Positions 23,487-34,702 are shown, numbered from the stretch's first letter. The stretch: DNA of 64,000 nt from Nemertoderma westbladi (GCA_032718475.1 JAUCBJ010000633.1:1-64000); one strand, 5' to 3'. Translations and numbers: made by a program. The notes: a model not told the origin generated them from the letters alone.

Positions 23487-23691
23487 CTGGAATTGTTTGA
23501 TGATCTTTCCTAGTTTATCGTCTCTTTGGTCCTCCAGTTCACCAATAGTGCCCGCTTTGAAGAAGACCTTCGTCAGACCGATCTTATAGACACTTTGCTC
23601 GAGTTGGATGGCTAATAGGATCTTCTCTGAAACTTTCTTTGCTTCCGTGAAACCGGCTTGTTGTACAACCGACGGAGCTAGGATCTGGTAC
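23487..23691 (-). CDS. Mhc: Myosin heavy chain converter exon
   Basis: This 205-nt exon begins with YQILAPSVVQQAGFTEAKKV and ends DDKLGKIIKQFQ. It covers the converter, including GLTKVFFKAGTIGELEDQRD, which passes into the first IQ helix. One base completes Arg from the previous exon; phase 0 out at CAG/GTTAGT. Only one version of this exon is seen, whereas insects have several alternatives here. Confidence 0.98.
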
Positions 23692-23932
23692 CTGTAATCG
23701 TTTACACGCAACTTACTAAGTATTGTGGACTTTGCTGCTGGTGTTTGTGATATCGTCATAGCTATAAACAACATCATTGTTAGTGCGAAACGGACACGTA
23801 TGTTGGTGGGGTCATATTGGCGGGATCACATCTCTCTCTAGCAAATCTTATCTTAAAATATGATATTGAATTGCTTTTGGAAGGCGATCTTAACGGCTTG
23901 TTTGCGATTCGCTATGAATCAAATTTACAAAC

Positions 23933-24138
23933 CTGTGTTTGAATTCGGCGTACATCATCCTATTAGGGAAGCCTTTCCTGCAGATACGAATACCCTCAAG
24001 CACACCGTTGCACCGCAACTGATGGAGAACCAATGGGGCTTCAACTACACCCGCGGCTTTCTTCTCATTGGGTATAATACAACGAATGAAGTGGGGATGG
24101 GTGTTGCGCAAGGTGGTCATGAGATTGTTAAGTTGACC
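23933..24138 (-). CDS. Mhc: Myosin heavy chain actin-binding and SH1/SH2 helix exon
   Basis: This 206-nt exon encodes [20 protein letters not shown], then IIPNEKK, then [34 protein letters not shown]. It holds the actin-binding helix and the SH1/SH2 region ([19 protein letters not shown]). Phase 0 in, phase 2 out at CAG/GTTTGT. Confidence 0.98.
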
Positions 24139-24561
24139 CTGTCAACAAACCAATTATTTATTACATCAATATAAAACAATTACTGTGGTTAACTGGGGAA
24201 TTATTTAGGGCTCCGACAAAATACGGATGAAACGAATAGGCATTCATAAGTTTAGCATAATATCTACGAAAAGTCAACAGATTTTACATGTTTAGGGTTA
24301 TCAGATCATGTTATCGCACTATTTACAGATTATCTGTTGATTTTACAGTCCCAATAAAAATCATATTTGTTTGTATTTGTATCAAATATCATGTTTACAG
24401 TAAGATAATTGTTACTATCTCGCGAATTAAGGAAATTAATTACACGCATTATTAATGATTAAGACATAGTTAATATTATTATATTAAATAAAGTATGTTA
24501 GTGATTTTAGTAACAGAATATAATTATTGTTAAAACAGTATTTTTTTAAACAAGAGTACAA

Positions 24562-24581
24562 GGGGGGGGGGGGGGGGGGGG
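24562..24581. repeat. Poly-G tract
   Basis: A run of about 20 G lies between the alternative loop-2 exons and the actin-binding exon. A G-run on the plus strand means a C-run in the Mhc pre-mRNA. Confidence 0.9.
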
Positions 24582-24811
24582 GATGTTGCACGGGAAGAAC
24601 AAACCAGCCCCAGAAGCTGGCGAATGATAGATAGTCCACGATTTAAAGTTTATATCGTTGTATCAATACCTGGGGACTCATGCATGATCCCGAAGTACAT
24701 GTTACTGGTATCTCATCTTATTTGGAAATAAGAATAATTGATAATCACAGTTACTGCATCTATCCTATCCATGCAAAACCATAAAAGATGATATCTTAAA
24801 TGATAGTGAAC

Positions 24812-24873
24812 CTTATAGTATCCTGAAATCATCTGCTGTGATGTTCCCTTCTTCTTCTTACCGGCTCCTCCAG
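24812..24873 (-). CDS. Mhc: Myosin heavy chain alternative loop-2 exon, version b
   Basis: This 62-nt exon completes a split codon and encodes AGGAGKKKKGTSQQMISGYYK, ending in phase 0 at AAG/GTTCAC. The Gly/Lys-rich stretch is the actin-binding surface loop 2, and the tail matches the (S/T)...YxxxL helix that follows. It has exactly the same length and phases as the exon at 25262-25323, so the two are mutually exclusive by design; including both would give a duplicated loop. Confidence 0.9.
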
Positions 24874-25261
24874 CTAGAATAAAAGTTCGCTTTGTTAAAT
24901 ATATATAGGCCCTACATACTTTGGAGATACTTTACTTTTACCATCATGGCCACTGTCCACGGAAGCCAGCCTTATAAATGTTACACCCGAAGCTATCAAG
25001 AAATGGGTAGCGCGGAATCTCGGGGAATGAAAAATTATGATATTTGAAACCATAGTTTGATTCTGAGATTGTATCATCCAGCATACCACGGGGTCGGACT
25101 AGTAAAATATTGTGTTAGTAAAATATTCGGGTATAGAAATGGAAAGCAAACAAAATAGCGATATTTATAATATTGAATAACATTAAAGTAATTATTATAT
25201 TGAGTAATATTGAACCGAGGAAAGAACACATGTGAATGATCTGTTTCAATGATCACCTTAC

Positions 25262-25323
25262 CCGGTAGAAGGTAGTTGTCATTTGAAATCTTGCACCCTT
25301 TTTCCTCCTACCGCTACCATGTT
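25262..25323 (-). CDS. Mhc: Myosin heavy chain alternative loop-2 exon, version a
   Basis: This 62-nt exon encodes EHGSGRRKKGARFQMTTTFYR (first residue from a split codon), phase 0 at CGG/GTAAGG. It is equivalent in place, length and phase to version b 450 bp downstream but differs in the basic loop (GSGRRKKG against GGAGKKKKG). Scallop myosin isoforms differ at this loop by alternative splicing, so a tissue-specific role in actin affinity or speed is plausible. Confidence 0.9.
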
Positions 25324-25450
25324 CTGTAATTAAACATTCATTATTAATGAGGTGCGGTCAGCCTCAGCAATAGCCAATAATTGACTTAGACATAAATATG
25401 AGGGTGTCCCATAATGTAATCTTTAAAGGAATGTCCGAAATTGAAAGCCA

Positions 25451-25613
25451 GTGCTTTAAATGCTGCATGCAGCCTATAGCTAAACCCATTCTGGTTGATA
25501 AATGGGAACCAAGGTAACTTGGGAAACAGAGTGGAAGTGTTGACTGGAAGATCAACCATGGTGATGAACAGGGATTCCTTCGCTTAGGTCTATGGCCCAC
25601 TGGTAAGTCATTT
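25451..25613 (+). mobile_element. SINE fragment (body of the 1108-1371 element)
   Basis: Positions from CAGTGCTTTAAATGCT to GATGAACAGGGATTCCTTCG match the non-tRNA body of the element at 1108-1371 with scattered changes. The tRNA-like head is missing. Confidence 0.7.
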
Positions 25614-25766
25614 TCGGATTTGTCCGATTATAAATCCCAAGCTCCACTGCTAAGATATAAGATGCATCTCGTACATTATATACTCATAAAAATATCCAAA
25701 GTAACCAATTACTGGCCCCCAGCCTACCATAAGTCGTAAGTCAAAAGATGGAACATGGGTCATAAT

Positions 25767-25829
25767 CTACTACTACTAGGATCGGCATGCTGCATTGCAG
25801 CTGCATTTTTAATAATGCTGTGCCGGCTT
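25767..25829 (-). mobile_element. Antisense 3' end of the LINE family
   Basis: This stretch is the reverse complement of the LINE 3' end at 29632-29697, including the trinucleotide tail (here CTACTACTACTA) and GGCATGCTGCATTGCAGCTG. It sits in opposite orientation to the LINE copies that follow. The 240 bp between it and copy 1 is GC-richer than the surroundings and probably also transposon-derived, but not identified. Confidence 0.75.
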
Positions 25830-26070
25830 CAGCTCTCGGGGCAAATACCACACCCTGGTTTGCCATTCCACAGGGTGGGTGTCGCAGTGGAGTCAGATAT
25901 GAAGCCCATCACCCATATCTACTCTGGGTCATGCCCTGTATCCCTGCTGCCAGGTGCAGGTCGCAGTGAAGTGCACTCAGAGTGGACATGAGAACACTCT
26001 ACTCCTGACCAGCCATTGGTAGATCGCCATCTGCCTGGCCAGGCCATATACCCCTGCCCTGCAGCAGTGC

Positions 26071-26961
26071 GAAATCAGAATGGGTTCCGTAAAGGTCGTG
26101 GGACCATGGAGCCCATTTTGGCACTTAGAAGGATAATTGAAGAGTTATCAAAAAAGAAAGACAGGCATCTGGCTGTTATCTTTGTTGACTTATTCAAGGC
26201 CTTTGATTCAGTCTCTCGCTCACGTATGTTCAGCATACTTTCATTATATGGGATTCCTGATGAAATTATTGCAGCAATCAGATCAGTATACGATGGTTCG
26301 ACAACATTTGTGTCTACTGTTGACGGTGACACAGAACCATTTGAAGTGTTATGGGGCGTCCTCCAGGGAGACACACTTGCACCATTCTTGTTCATAATTG
26401 TTGTTGACTATGTTCTACGCATGTCCTTAGATCATCATAATGATGATGGGGTGATGATAACTCCACCTACTCTCAGAATCACTAGAGGGAGCCCAACGGC
26501 TCCTCGGCTCATTAGAACATGCTGCTTCTAGTGTTGGTCTTTTTATTAACTCCAGAAAGACCAAAATTTTGACAGTTAACTTTGAAAGTCCTCAGCAAGT
26601 CTCTGATCGGATGAGCATAAGCTCAAAAGATGGTATGCTTGAGCATGTGGATGACTTCTGTTACCTGGGATCATGGATCCGGTGAGGACCTTCGAATACG
26701 TAAGGGAAAGGCATGGGCAGCCTTGAATAGGCTTTCCAGGATTTGGAAGTCACCGAGAATTAATCGGACACTTAAGGTCCGATTATTTAGAGCAGCAGTA
26801 GTTCCAGTACTCCTCTATGGGAGTCCATGCTGGGCTCTAACTGCTGAGGACACCAAATCTCTGGATGGCACATTCACAAGAATGCTACGCCGGGTTCATT
26901 GTGTCAAGTACAATGCACACATCTCCAACCAGACACTATATAACATTGGAGGTGTCTCATT
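26071..26961 (+). pseudogene. LINE copy 1: truncated reverse transcriptase, catalytic motif deleted
   Basis: This segment encodes NQNGFRKGRGTMEPILAL.. through ..VLQGDTLAPFLF and then, after a deletion near 26465, a frame-shifted RLIRT tail. Against copy 2 the deletion removes the segment with the catalytic FADD box, at a TACT microhomology. A second short deletion lies near 26684. The copy ends abruptly at GGTGTCTCATT where copy 2 begins. It is a dead fragment, about 95% identical by eye to copy 2. Confidence 0.88.
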
Positions 26962-29700
26962 TGGACAAAATAGACCAAATCTCTAACCGCATCATCCGTT
27001 GCCACTTATCATGTTCTGGAAGACTGGCTAAGAAGTTTCCTAAGGTGGTTCTGATTGTGTGCTACTCTCCAACTAGTGTTGCCCCTGTAGAGGAGGTGGA
27101 CAATTTCTACCAGCATCTACAAGCAGCTACTGATGGAGTGGATCAGCATGCATTCTTAACATTCCTGGGAGACTTTAATGCAAGTCTGCACCAATCACCT
27201 ACATCGCCCTGGGTCTTTAGCAATAGTGTTAACCGAAATTCCGTCCATCTTCAGGATTTTATCTCTGGAAATGGATTGTTTTCGGCTGGAACCCAGTTCA
27301 AGAAGCGAACTGGAAAGCTATGAACTCATAGTGGACCCAGTGGTCACAAGTCCCAGATAGACCATATCCTGTTTCGTTGGAAATACAGGAGCTCTATACA
27401 AGACTGTAATGCATTTACACTACAACCCTTCTCCAGTGATCACCGCTTTATTGTGGCCAAGGTAAGACTTAGTCTGCGTGCTAGCAGAACAACGAAATCT
27501 GCCTTGCCGCGGCATGACTGGTCCTCTCTGTTGCAACAGCCAAGTGTGAGATCCAGCTTCACACTACAGCTGAGTAACAGGTATGAGGTTCTTGCCTCTG
27601 AGGCGGCAGATTACTGTGAGGGCTATACTGCCTTCACAGAGGCAGTTAAGTTAGCAGCTGCAGAAACAGTTCCTGTATACCCTCGAAACAGGAAACGGGC
27701 CCCCTGGACTGACAACAAAATTCAGAAGTGCCGAAATGACCTCTACAAGGCGCAGAAAGAGTCCCGATTCAAACAGACTACAGCGGCCAAGAATGCAGTT
27801 AAGGCTGCATCTAGGTCCCTGAACAGGCAGTACTCTGTTAATTTACAGGAGCTAATAAACCAACAGGTTGATGCCATCAATGATGCTGCCGACAGCAGGC
27901 AATCTTCCCAGGCATGGAGATCGATCAACTTGCTTGCTGGTCGAAAAAGCCAACCAACCACCAAGGTTAAGGCTGAATCACCAGCCGATCGCCTCAATGG
28001 TTGGAAGGCCCACTTCGAAAAGCTCCTCAATAATGACAGGGTATTGCCTGATAACTTTATAGAAGTAAAAGTGTCTGAGTCTGTACTCCCAGATATTCCC
28101 ATTGGTGATATCTCCTTTGCAGAAGTGAAGGCTGCTGCAAAGAGCATTAAGACCAATCGTGCCAGTGGAGTAGATGGTCTTCCCCCTGAGGTCTTTAAAA
28201 TACCTGAGTGTTTAAAGCTCATCTATCCCATCATAGTAGACATGTACCGAACAACAAGAGTCCCACAAGAAATGAAAACAAATAAGTTGGTCCAGTTCCC
28301 AAGAAAGGCAACCTAACACTCTATGGTTCTTTTCGGGGAATCTCATTGATCTCGATTGCTGCAAAGCTATACAATAGAATTATATTAAATCGCATCAGGG
28401 ATCCCATTGAGAGACTGCTCCGTGGAAATCAGAATGGGTTCCGTAAAGGTCGTGGGACCATGGAGCCCATTTTGGCACTTAGAAGGATAATTGAAGAGTT
28501 ATCAAAAAAGAAAGAGAGGCATCTGGCTGCTATCTTTGTTGACTTCTTCAAGGCCTTTGATTCAGTCTCTCGCTCACGTATGTTCAGCATACTTTCATTA
28601 TATGGGATTACTGATGAAATTATTGCAGCAATCAGATCAGTATACGATGGTTCGACAACATTTGTGTCTACTGTTGACGGTGACACAGAACCATTTGAAG
28701 TGTTATGGGGCGTCCTCCAGGGAGACACACTTGCACCATTCTTGTTCATAATTGTAGTTGACTATGTTCTACGCATGTCCTTAGATCATCATAATGATGA
28801 TGGGGTGATGATATCTCCACCTACTGGCTCCAGAAGTCGAGGAAATCCTGCCAAGTACCTAACTGATCTAGACTTTGCTGATGACTTAGGAGTACTCTCA
28901 GAATCACTAGAGGGAGCCCAACGGCTCCTCAGCTCATTAGAACATGCTGCTTCTAGTGTTGGTCTTTTTATTAACTCCAGAAAGACCAAAATTTTGACAG
29001 TTAACTTTGAAAGTCCTCAGCAAGTCTCTGATCGGATGAGCATAAGCTCAAAAGATGGTATGCTTGAGCATGTGGATGACTTCTGTTACCTGGGATCCTG
29101 GATCCGGAAGTCAGGTGAGGACCTTCGAATACGTAAGGGAAAGGCATGGGCAACCTTGAATAGGCTTTCCAGGATTTGGAAGTCAACGAGAATTAATCGG
29201 AAACTTAAGATCCGATTATTTAGAGCAGCAGTAGTTCCAGTACTCCTCTATGGGAGTCCATGCTGGGCTCTATCTGCTGAGGACACCAAATGTCTGGATG
29301 GCACATTCATAAGTATGCTACGCCGGGTTCATTGTGTCAAGTACAATGCACACATCTCCAACCAGACACTATATAACATTGGAGGTGTCTCATTGGTTCC
29401 CCCAAGCTTGACACTAGAACAAAATCGCCTCCGCTTTGCAGGACATTGCTTTCGCCGTGAGGACCAGCCAGTGCATAATCTTGTACTTTGGCAGCCTCAT
29501 GGAGTGAATAAGCATGGAGGACAGCCCATGACTTTCTTGAGACGCATCTTAAAGGACACTGGCCTTGAAGATGCGGATGATCTAGCAAATGTCATGGGTG
29601 ATAGGGAGTTGTGGCGGTGCAATTTTGTCAAAAAGCCGGCACAGCATTCTTAAAAATACAGCTGCAATGCAGCATGCCGATCGCAGTAGTAGTAGTAGTA
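26962..29700 (+). mobile_element. LINE (non-LTR retrotransposon) copy 2: endonuclease-reverse transcriptase, 5'-truncated
   Basis: The copy starts inside an apurinic-type endonuclease domain (FLGDFNAS near 27163, SQIDHILF near 27352, SSDHRFIVAKV near 27436). It continues through a linker, the reverse transcriptase (NQNGFRKGRG, GVLQGDTLAPFL, LDFADDLGVL at 28865) and the C-terminal region (DDFCYLGSWI, RLRFAGHCFRRED) to a stop at 29651-29653. The 3' end is a short UTR with an (AGT)n tail. One TGA at 27321 and one single-base deletion near 28290 break the frame; otherwise it is intact, so it is young. Short 3' UTR and trinucleotide tail suggest the RTE-like group, which I cannot confirm. Mobility in cis is unlikely. 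Confidence 0.9.
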
Positions 29701-30660
29701 GCCCTGCAGCCAAGTATATGGGTCCTTAATCAAGGACCAATGGCGTCCTTATCCCAGAACGAAGGGGGTCCTAGTTACAGGACCAGATTTGCCCTAGTAA
29801 GAGGATCTATGCAGCTACAGGTGGCACCTCCTTTATGCTGCATGGAGGTGGCAGGTTTTCTTGATCAATGACCTAGAATACCTGACCTGATGGGTCATAA
29901 TCATTTTCGACCCATGTGTTGTATGTAACTTACGACTCACATTTAAACTAATGCGTTCTGTAATTTATTTTTATTTTCGACATTTAACTTACCAGTGGAG
30001 CACGGGCATTAATGAGCCTAAAAGTTTCTTCCATACAATGTCCGAAATTCAACAAAAATCTTTAGATTTAGGAAATATGATTTATATAGCGAGTGATGAG
30101 TGTGTTTGTTTACATAATTGGGCCGCCACTCCTGTAGTCTGAGGTCATAACATTTGGTGTTGAAACTTTGTAATTTTATTTATTTTATTTGGTTAACTTT
30201 TTTTACATTAACTATATAGACTATTGACTTTCATTTATTATTTTGAAGTAACCTGCTCCTTTCGCTTAATTAATAAATCAACATTGCAAATTCGATAAGA
30301 CGAGTCGAGAATCGAGATGGGATTTGCTCTTGTCTCGTATTAACAGTCTAACAGCCACCGGTCACCCAGACTCATTGAGAAACGACACACAACACCGTGG
30401 TATACTTTTATTGTCTAATATCTGTCACTGGATAGTGTCACGGTAATGAGGGAATTGTATATCGTAATATGCAAAAATATGAAAAGTATGAATTCGACTA
30501 TAGTTAGAATAACAAGATACATGGACATGAATTGTTTGTTTTCGAACACATAAAAACATATCACGATACAACTCTATAGTAGTAATCGACCTCTCGGACA
30601 ATATAATTAAAAAATAAAACAAAAGGGAACAACATGCAATTCGTTCTATACAATAATATA
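29701..30660. other. Intron segment after the LINE, no gene recognised
   Basis: The first 200 bp are GC-richer and contain repeated GGACCA/GGTCCT words, probably repeat-derived. The sequence GAGCCTAAAAGTTT near 30015 resembles the 3' end of the SINE at 1108. The rest is AT-rich. Confidence 0.5.
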
Positions 30661-31345
30661 AACCCCCCCCTCCCTATTTTTTTCAAAATTCAATCATATG
30701 CAACGAAATTAGGTATGATGATAGATCGACAATTTTTCTTACTGCTGGCCTGGCCGGATTTTTCAATTTATGAGTTATTTCGATACAACAAGCCGTTAAA
30801 AATCGTCTATTTGGCAATATTGAGCCAACTCAGTCGGCTTTATTTGTCGTCTTTGGAATGTAATTAAGCAAGATATGATTAGAACCGGATTCATGCAGAT
30901 TCCAAATCTGAAAACCGTTTTAAATTATACCATAAATTGCCAAAGATAATATTGTCAAAATTCTAATGTGTAAATTTTAGATGTAAATCGTTATATAATT
31001 ATCTAATGTTTTTTGAACTCAGTTTTGGAATGAAGAAACAAGATATGTGAGTTTTAAAGGCTCAACTAAATAATAATTAATATTCTAGAAAAAAGACAAT
31101 AACATTAGAATTATAGCGATTTAAGTCTCAAAATTTACACCTGAGTATTTTGATAATATTTTGATGAAATTTAAAACGGCTTGTTTTTAAAAGTTTTAAC
31201 GGCTTGTTGTATCGAAATAGCTCATAAATTAAACAATCCGGAACTACCATCAGTAAGAAAAATTGTCGAACTATGTACATAACAAATTTAGTAGCATATG
31301 ATTGAAAATGGAAGGTCCCGACCCCCTAAAAATCAAAAAATGGTT
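30661..31345. mobile_element. Fold-back element (about 0.7-kb imperfect palindrome)
   Basis: The left arm (CAATCATATGC.., GACAATTTTTCTTACTG, ATTTCGATACAACAAGCCGT) reappears reverse-complemented in the right arm at 31190-31330. Inner segments (AACCGTTTTAAATT, GTGTAAATTTTAGA) also pair, to a centre near 31000. Arms are roughly 80-85% matched by eye. No coding sequence is present. This is typical of a non-autonomous inverted-repeat element. Confidence 0.75.
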
Positions 31346-31547
31346 GTATTAAGGGTGATGGTGTAAATGAAACTTAAAACTAACCGAATCATAATCATAT
31401 ACTGGTAATAATTAATAAACCCAATGGAAGTGAAAAACCCATTATTAGCACTGCAGTGCACTGGGATTGCAAAGTAAATCGAATGCAATTAACTGTTCAA
31501 GAGACCCCAGCATCCTGTACTCTATAGTCTACACATGTCGCTTATCT

Positions 31548-32780
31548 TCAAAGATCTAGGGACTGACTCCCTAGGATTCTGTTCCGATTACAGAACTTCT
31601 TGGAGGCGACCAGATTGTGAGCCGTCCTTAGATGACGGATTAATGAGGTGGTACTGCAGGTCGCCCTGGAGGTTATGTAGACCATGTTATGGCCACAGAT
31701 CATACAGGCTGCAAGACCAGTCGAGTTAGGAAGCATGGTAAAATAATTCCAGATGAAACTCTGTGCATTATTAGGGACTATGTGCTGCAATTGACCTCCT
31801 CCAAAACTGGATATATCTATGTTTGATAAGATATCTTCTTTATTTCGGGAATTTGCATGGTTTTCTCTATCTGTAGGTCTAGTTAGGCAACTGACACTAG
31901 TAGATTCGGTAGTTGAGCTATTTGTACTGGTTATACATTTATTTATAGCATTTAAGCACGACGAATCATTAACTGAATAATTAAACGAACTGCTAGTTTG
32001 CCTTGTATTGGAGGGAGTAGTAAACTGGGTGTTATCGGTATCAAGGTTCCCCAACAAACAATCGCCATTATCAGAGTCTGTGATCTCGTTCTTTATTGAT
32101 AAGTCAGTGTCCGGTGTGGGGTTGTCCAATGTGGAGTTGTGCAGGGTTGGATTGGCGGATGTGGGATTGTCCGGCTGGTAAGTGTAGGCCTCTACCGGTG
32201 GTGATGACTGCGGTCTGCGGTACGGCTGACCGGTCCGTCGTTGTCGCCGCTGGGAGGGTCGGCCTTTATTTCCTCCGATAAGAGTGTGAGTGGATAATCT
32301 TTGGGATGTAAGTTTATCGGTGTCGTAACAGTAGAATGTGGGCGCATCTGCATATTGTTGAGATTCATCCTGGGTGTGTTGCAGATGGAACGATTGTAAG
32401 CTTCCTAAATTCTCGGTTGATTCTATTGGTTCGGTTTGGAGGATCCCTTTACTTGAACCTTCCTGATTGCAATAGACAGTGTCAGAGTCTCCTACATCAG
32501 CCGCGGGAAATTCTATTGCCTCTGGTAATTCTTCTTCCACTGGGGACGGGGATACAAGCTTTTGAAGCCAGTCCGTAATCTGACTCGCAGTACAATTGGT
32601 AGTTATATATTCATCCAGGAAAGACGAATTGTTTCTGATATATTCGTCTATGAAACATTTCACGAAGGGCGCATTTTCGGAGCACAGGTTTAAAAATGCT
32701 GTTTTCGATATGGTAAAACCAAGGTCTACAGCATAATCTGTGTTTCCGCCACGGATGGAATGTCTTATTATATCGTTCAT
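31548..32780 (-). CDS. BED-type zinc-finger protein, nested intronless gene
   Basis: A 410-codon open frame, probably a nuclear DNA-binding protein. Its C-terminus (residues 341-390) has the BED finger pattern: W344..YF347, C359-x2-C362, H383-x4-H388. The N-terminal 75 residues are mixed helical (SKTAFLNLCSENAPFVKCF) without a family I recognise. The middle is Ser/Thr/Asn/Gln-rich and disordered-looking, with a basic patch GRPSQRRQRRTGQPYRR (possible nuclear localisation) and NPT-type short repeats. BED fingers occur in chromatin-border factors and in hAT-type transposases; no transposase catalytic region is visible here. The start at 32780 lies inside a 298-bp tandem duplication. The gene is on the Mhc strand within a 14-kb Mhc intron. 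Whether further exons exist is unknown. Confidence 0.72.
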   Translation of the reverse strand: MNDIIRHSIRGGNTDYAVDLGFTISKTAFLNLCSENAPFVKCFIDEYIRNNSSFLDEYITTNCTASQITDWLQKLVSPSPVEEELPEAIEFPAADVGDSDTVYCNQEGSSKGILQTEPIESTENLGSLQSFHLQHTQDESQQYADAPTFYCYDTDKLTSQRLSTHTLIGGNKGRPSQRRQRRTGQPYRRPQSSPPVEAYTYQPDNPTSANPTLHNSTLDNPTPDTDLSIKNEITDSDNGDCLLGNLDTDNTQFTTPSNTRQTSSSFNYSVNDSSCLNAINKCITSTNSSTTESTSVSCLTRPTDRENHANSRNKEDILSNIDISSFGGGQLQHIVPNNAQSFIWNYFTMLPNSTGLAACMICGHNMVYITSRATCSTTSLIRHLRTAHNLVASKKFCNRNRILGSQSLDL

Positions 32781-33372
32781 AATTTTTACCCGGTTAAGTC
32801 CTTTATTTTTGCAGCACTACAGTAGTTGTATTGTAATGCAGTATTGATACCGGTACCGGTAGGCCTAACCATGTAAACTTTTAAACATAATAAAAAAGGT
32901 TATGTATGTATAGTGCGTTAGGTCCTGAGTGGTAGCTTTAGGTCGTGGTATTAGCTGTCCTGGTCGCATTAGGTCCGTGTCGTTAGGTCCTGGTAGAGTT
33001 AGGGCCGTGTCATTAGGTCAAGTCTGCCTCCAAAACCAGGCAGGTTAGTAAAGGAGCAGGTTACAGAGGCGAGTTCATAATTTTTACCCGGTTAAGTCCT
33101 TTATTTTTGCAGCACTACAGTAGTTGTATTGTAATGCAGTATTGATACCGGTACCGGTAGGCCTAACCATGTAAACTTTTAAACATAATAAAAAAGGTTA
33201 TGTATGTATAGTGCGTTAGGTCCTGAGTGGTAGCTTTAGGTCGTGGTATTAGCTGTCCTGGTCGCATTAGGTCCGTGTCGTTAGGTCCTGGTAGAGTTAG
33301 GGCCGTGTCATTAGGTCAAGTCTGCCTCCAAAACCAGGCAGGTTAGTAAAGGAGCAGGTTACAGAGGCGAGT
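32775..33372. repeat. Perfect tandem duplication, 298-bp unit, over the BED-gene start
   Basis: Positions 32775-33072 are repeated at 33073-33370 without a difference that I can see. The unit begins at GTTCATAA, which includes the start codon of the BED-finger gene, and extends upstream through its presumed 5' region. The unit holds several TTAGGTCC words (TTAGGTCCTGAG, TTAGGTCCGTGT, TTAGGTCCTGGT). Confidence 0.93.
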
Positions 33373-33439
33373 TGAAAGGAACCAAAACAATAAACGAAAG
33401 TTCGGAATATTGTGGAATAGAAAACCAGTCATGCTACTG

Positions 33440-33560
33440 CTACAGGACATAATGCGAAGGACCTAAAGCTACAGGCCCTAATGCGCCAGGAGGACCTAAT
33501 GCACCCGGACCTAAAGCTACAGGACCTAACGCTATAGGACCTAACGTATCCTGTTTGGTC
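33440..33560. repeat. Degenerate GGACCTAA repeats, inverted relative to the 298-bp unit
   Basis: AGGACCTAAAGCTAC-like words (about 15 bp) recur six or seven times. They are the reverse complement of the GTAGCTTTAGGTC and TTAGGTCC words in the duplicated block at 32930-33310. Related words recur near 36440-36475. Confidence 0.6.
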
Positions 33561-34139
33561 CTGACGCTACATTACCAAAATCATAAAGAATAATTTACTT
33601 AGCTAACACTGAATATAGTGCCTTTATTCAGGTATCTGCCACAACCACACCCCCCCCCCCCACCCCCAAACTAGGCAGTGGACAACCTCGGTAGTAACTG
33701 TTTTGTTATTACCAAAACCCAGCATCACATTGTTGATACAAGTGATAAAAATTGGCGGCCACTGCAATCTCTGAAATGCCATAAGCAGCCATGATCTATT
33801 TATATGTTCGCCCCAATGGTTTTGACTTGTAACGGAAGTCGTTATTCTTACCGTAGCTGTATTGATGAAGTACAAACACCTCACCCACCCTTATATCCAC
33901 GAACAGTAAAGTAAAGTAAGCAGCTAATCATAAATTAATAGTTTTAGTAACCATCATTACATTCGAGACATAATAGAAACAGTTTGTCGAAATTTCCGCA
34001 GATCACCAATACTTGTAAGATCAATTTATTTAATATGTGAAATATATTATTATATGAATAAGTATTTGAAAAGCTTGCTTCTATTAATACAAGGGATGGT
34101 TGTTGTACAGTATATTATTTTAACATGATTTTATGGCAC
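33561..34139. other. Intron/intergenic stretch, no gene recognised
   Basis: Contains a C-rich run at 33649-33665 and AT-rich sequence. Nothing else supported. Confidence 0.5.
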
Positions 34140-34550
34140 TTTTGTCCAATTTGGTGAACGTTTCTACGTTATAAATATGCAAGTGGCACATTTTATCTTG
34201 TGGAACCCTTGAGATTGTGTGACCTTTGTCCATTTGGTACCTTTGACTCTGCGGAACCTTTGGCCATCTGGAACTTCTGAGACTGTATCCTTTGACCTTG
34301 TGGAATCTTTCTCCATTTTGAAGCTTTGACAGTGTGGATCCTTAGACTTTGTGGAACCTTTGGCCATGCGGAACCGTTACCAATGTGTAGTCTTGGACCC
34401 GTTAAAACTTTTGCCCATCAGAAACCCTTGACCCAGTGTAACCCTTGACCATGAGGAACTTTTGACCCTGTGGAACATTTTGCCCTATACAACCTTTGGC
34501 CATGTGGCATTTGTGTGAAACCTTTGGTCATACGGGAAACCTAAGGAAGG
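34140..34550. repeat. Old, degenerate minisatellite of about 22 bp
   Basis: Words like CCTTTGACCTTGTGGAA, CCTTTGGCCATGCGGAA and CCTTTGGCCATGTGG follow each other with heavy divergence. It lies just beyond the 3' end of the eIF3F gene. Confidence 0.75.
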
Positions 34551-34702
34551 ACGAATATTTTTAATATTTAAAAATACTATTTTATCTACTGGGCTATGGA
34601 ATATATGGCCATAACGTTAGGTTCAGAAACAATATTTCTCAAACGTTGCAAAAAATATTTTAAACCCGTTCACAACAGCTAAAACCGCTTAACAATATAA
34701 AC

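Noticed and set aside
26075-28989. Minus-strand open frames overlapping the LINE
   Set aside because: Shadow frames of the reverse transcriptase; no recognisable protein.
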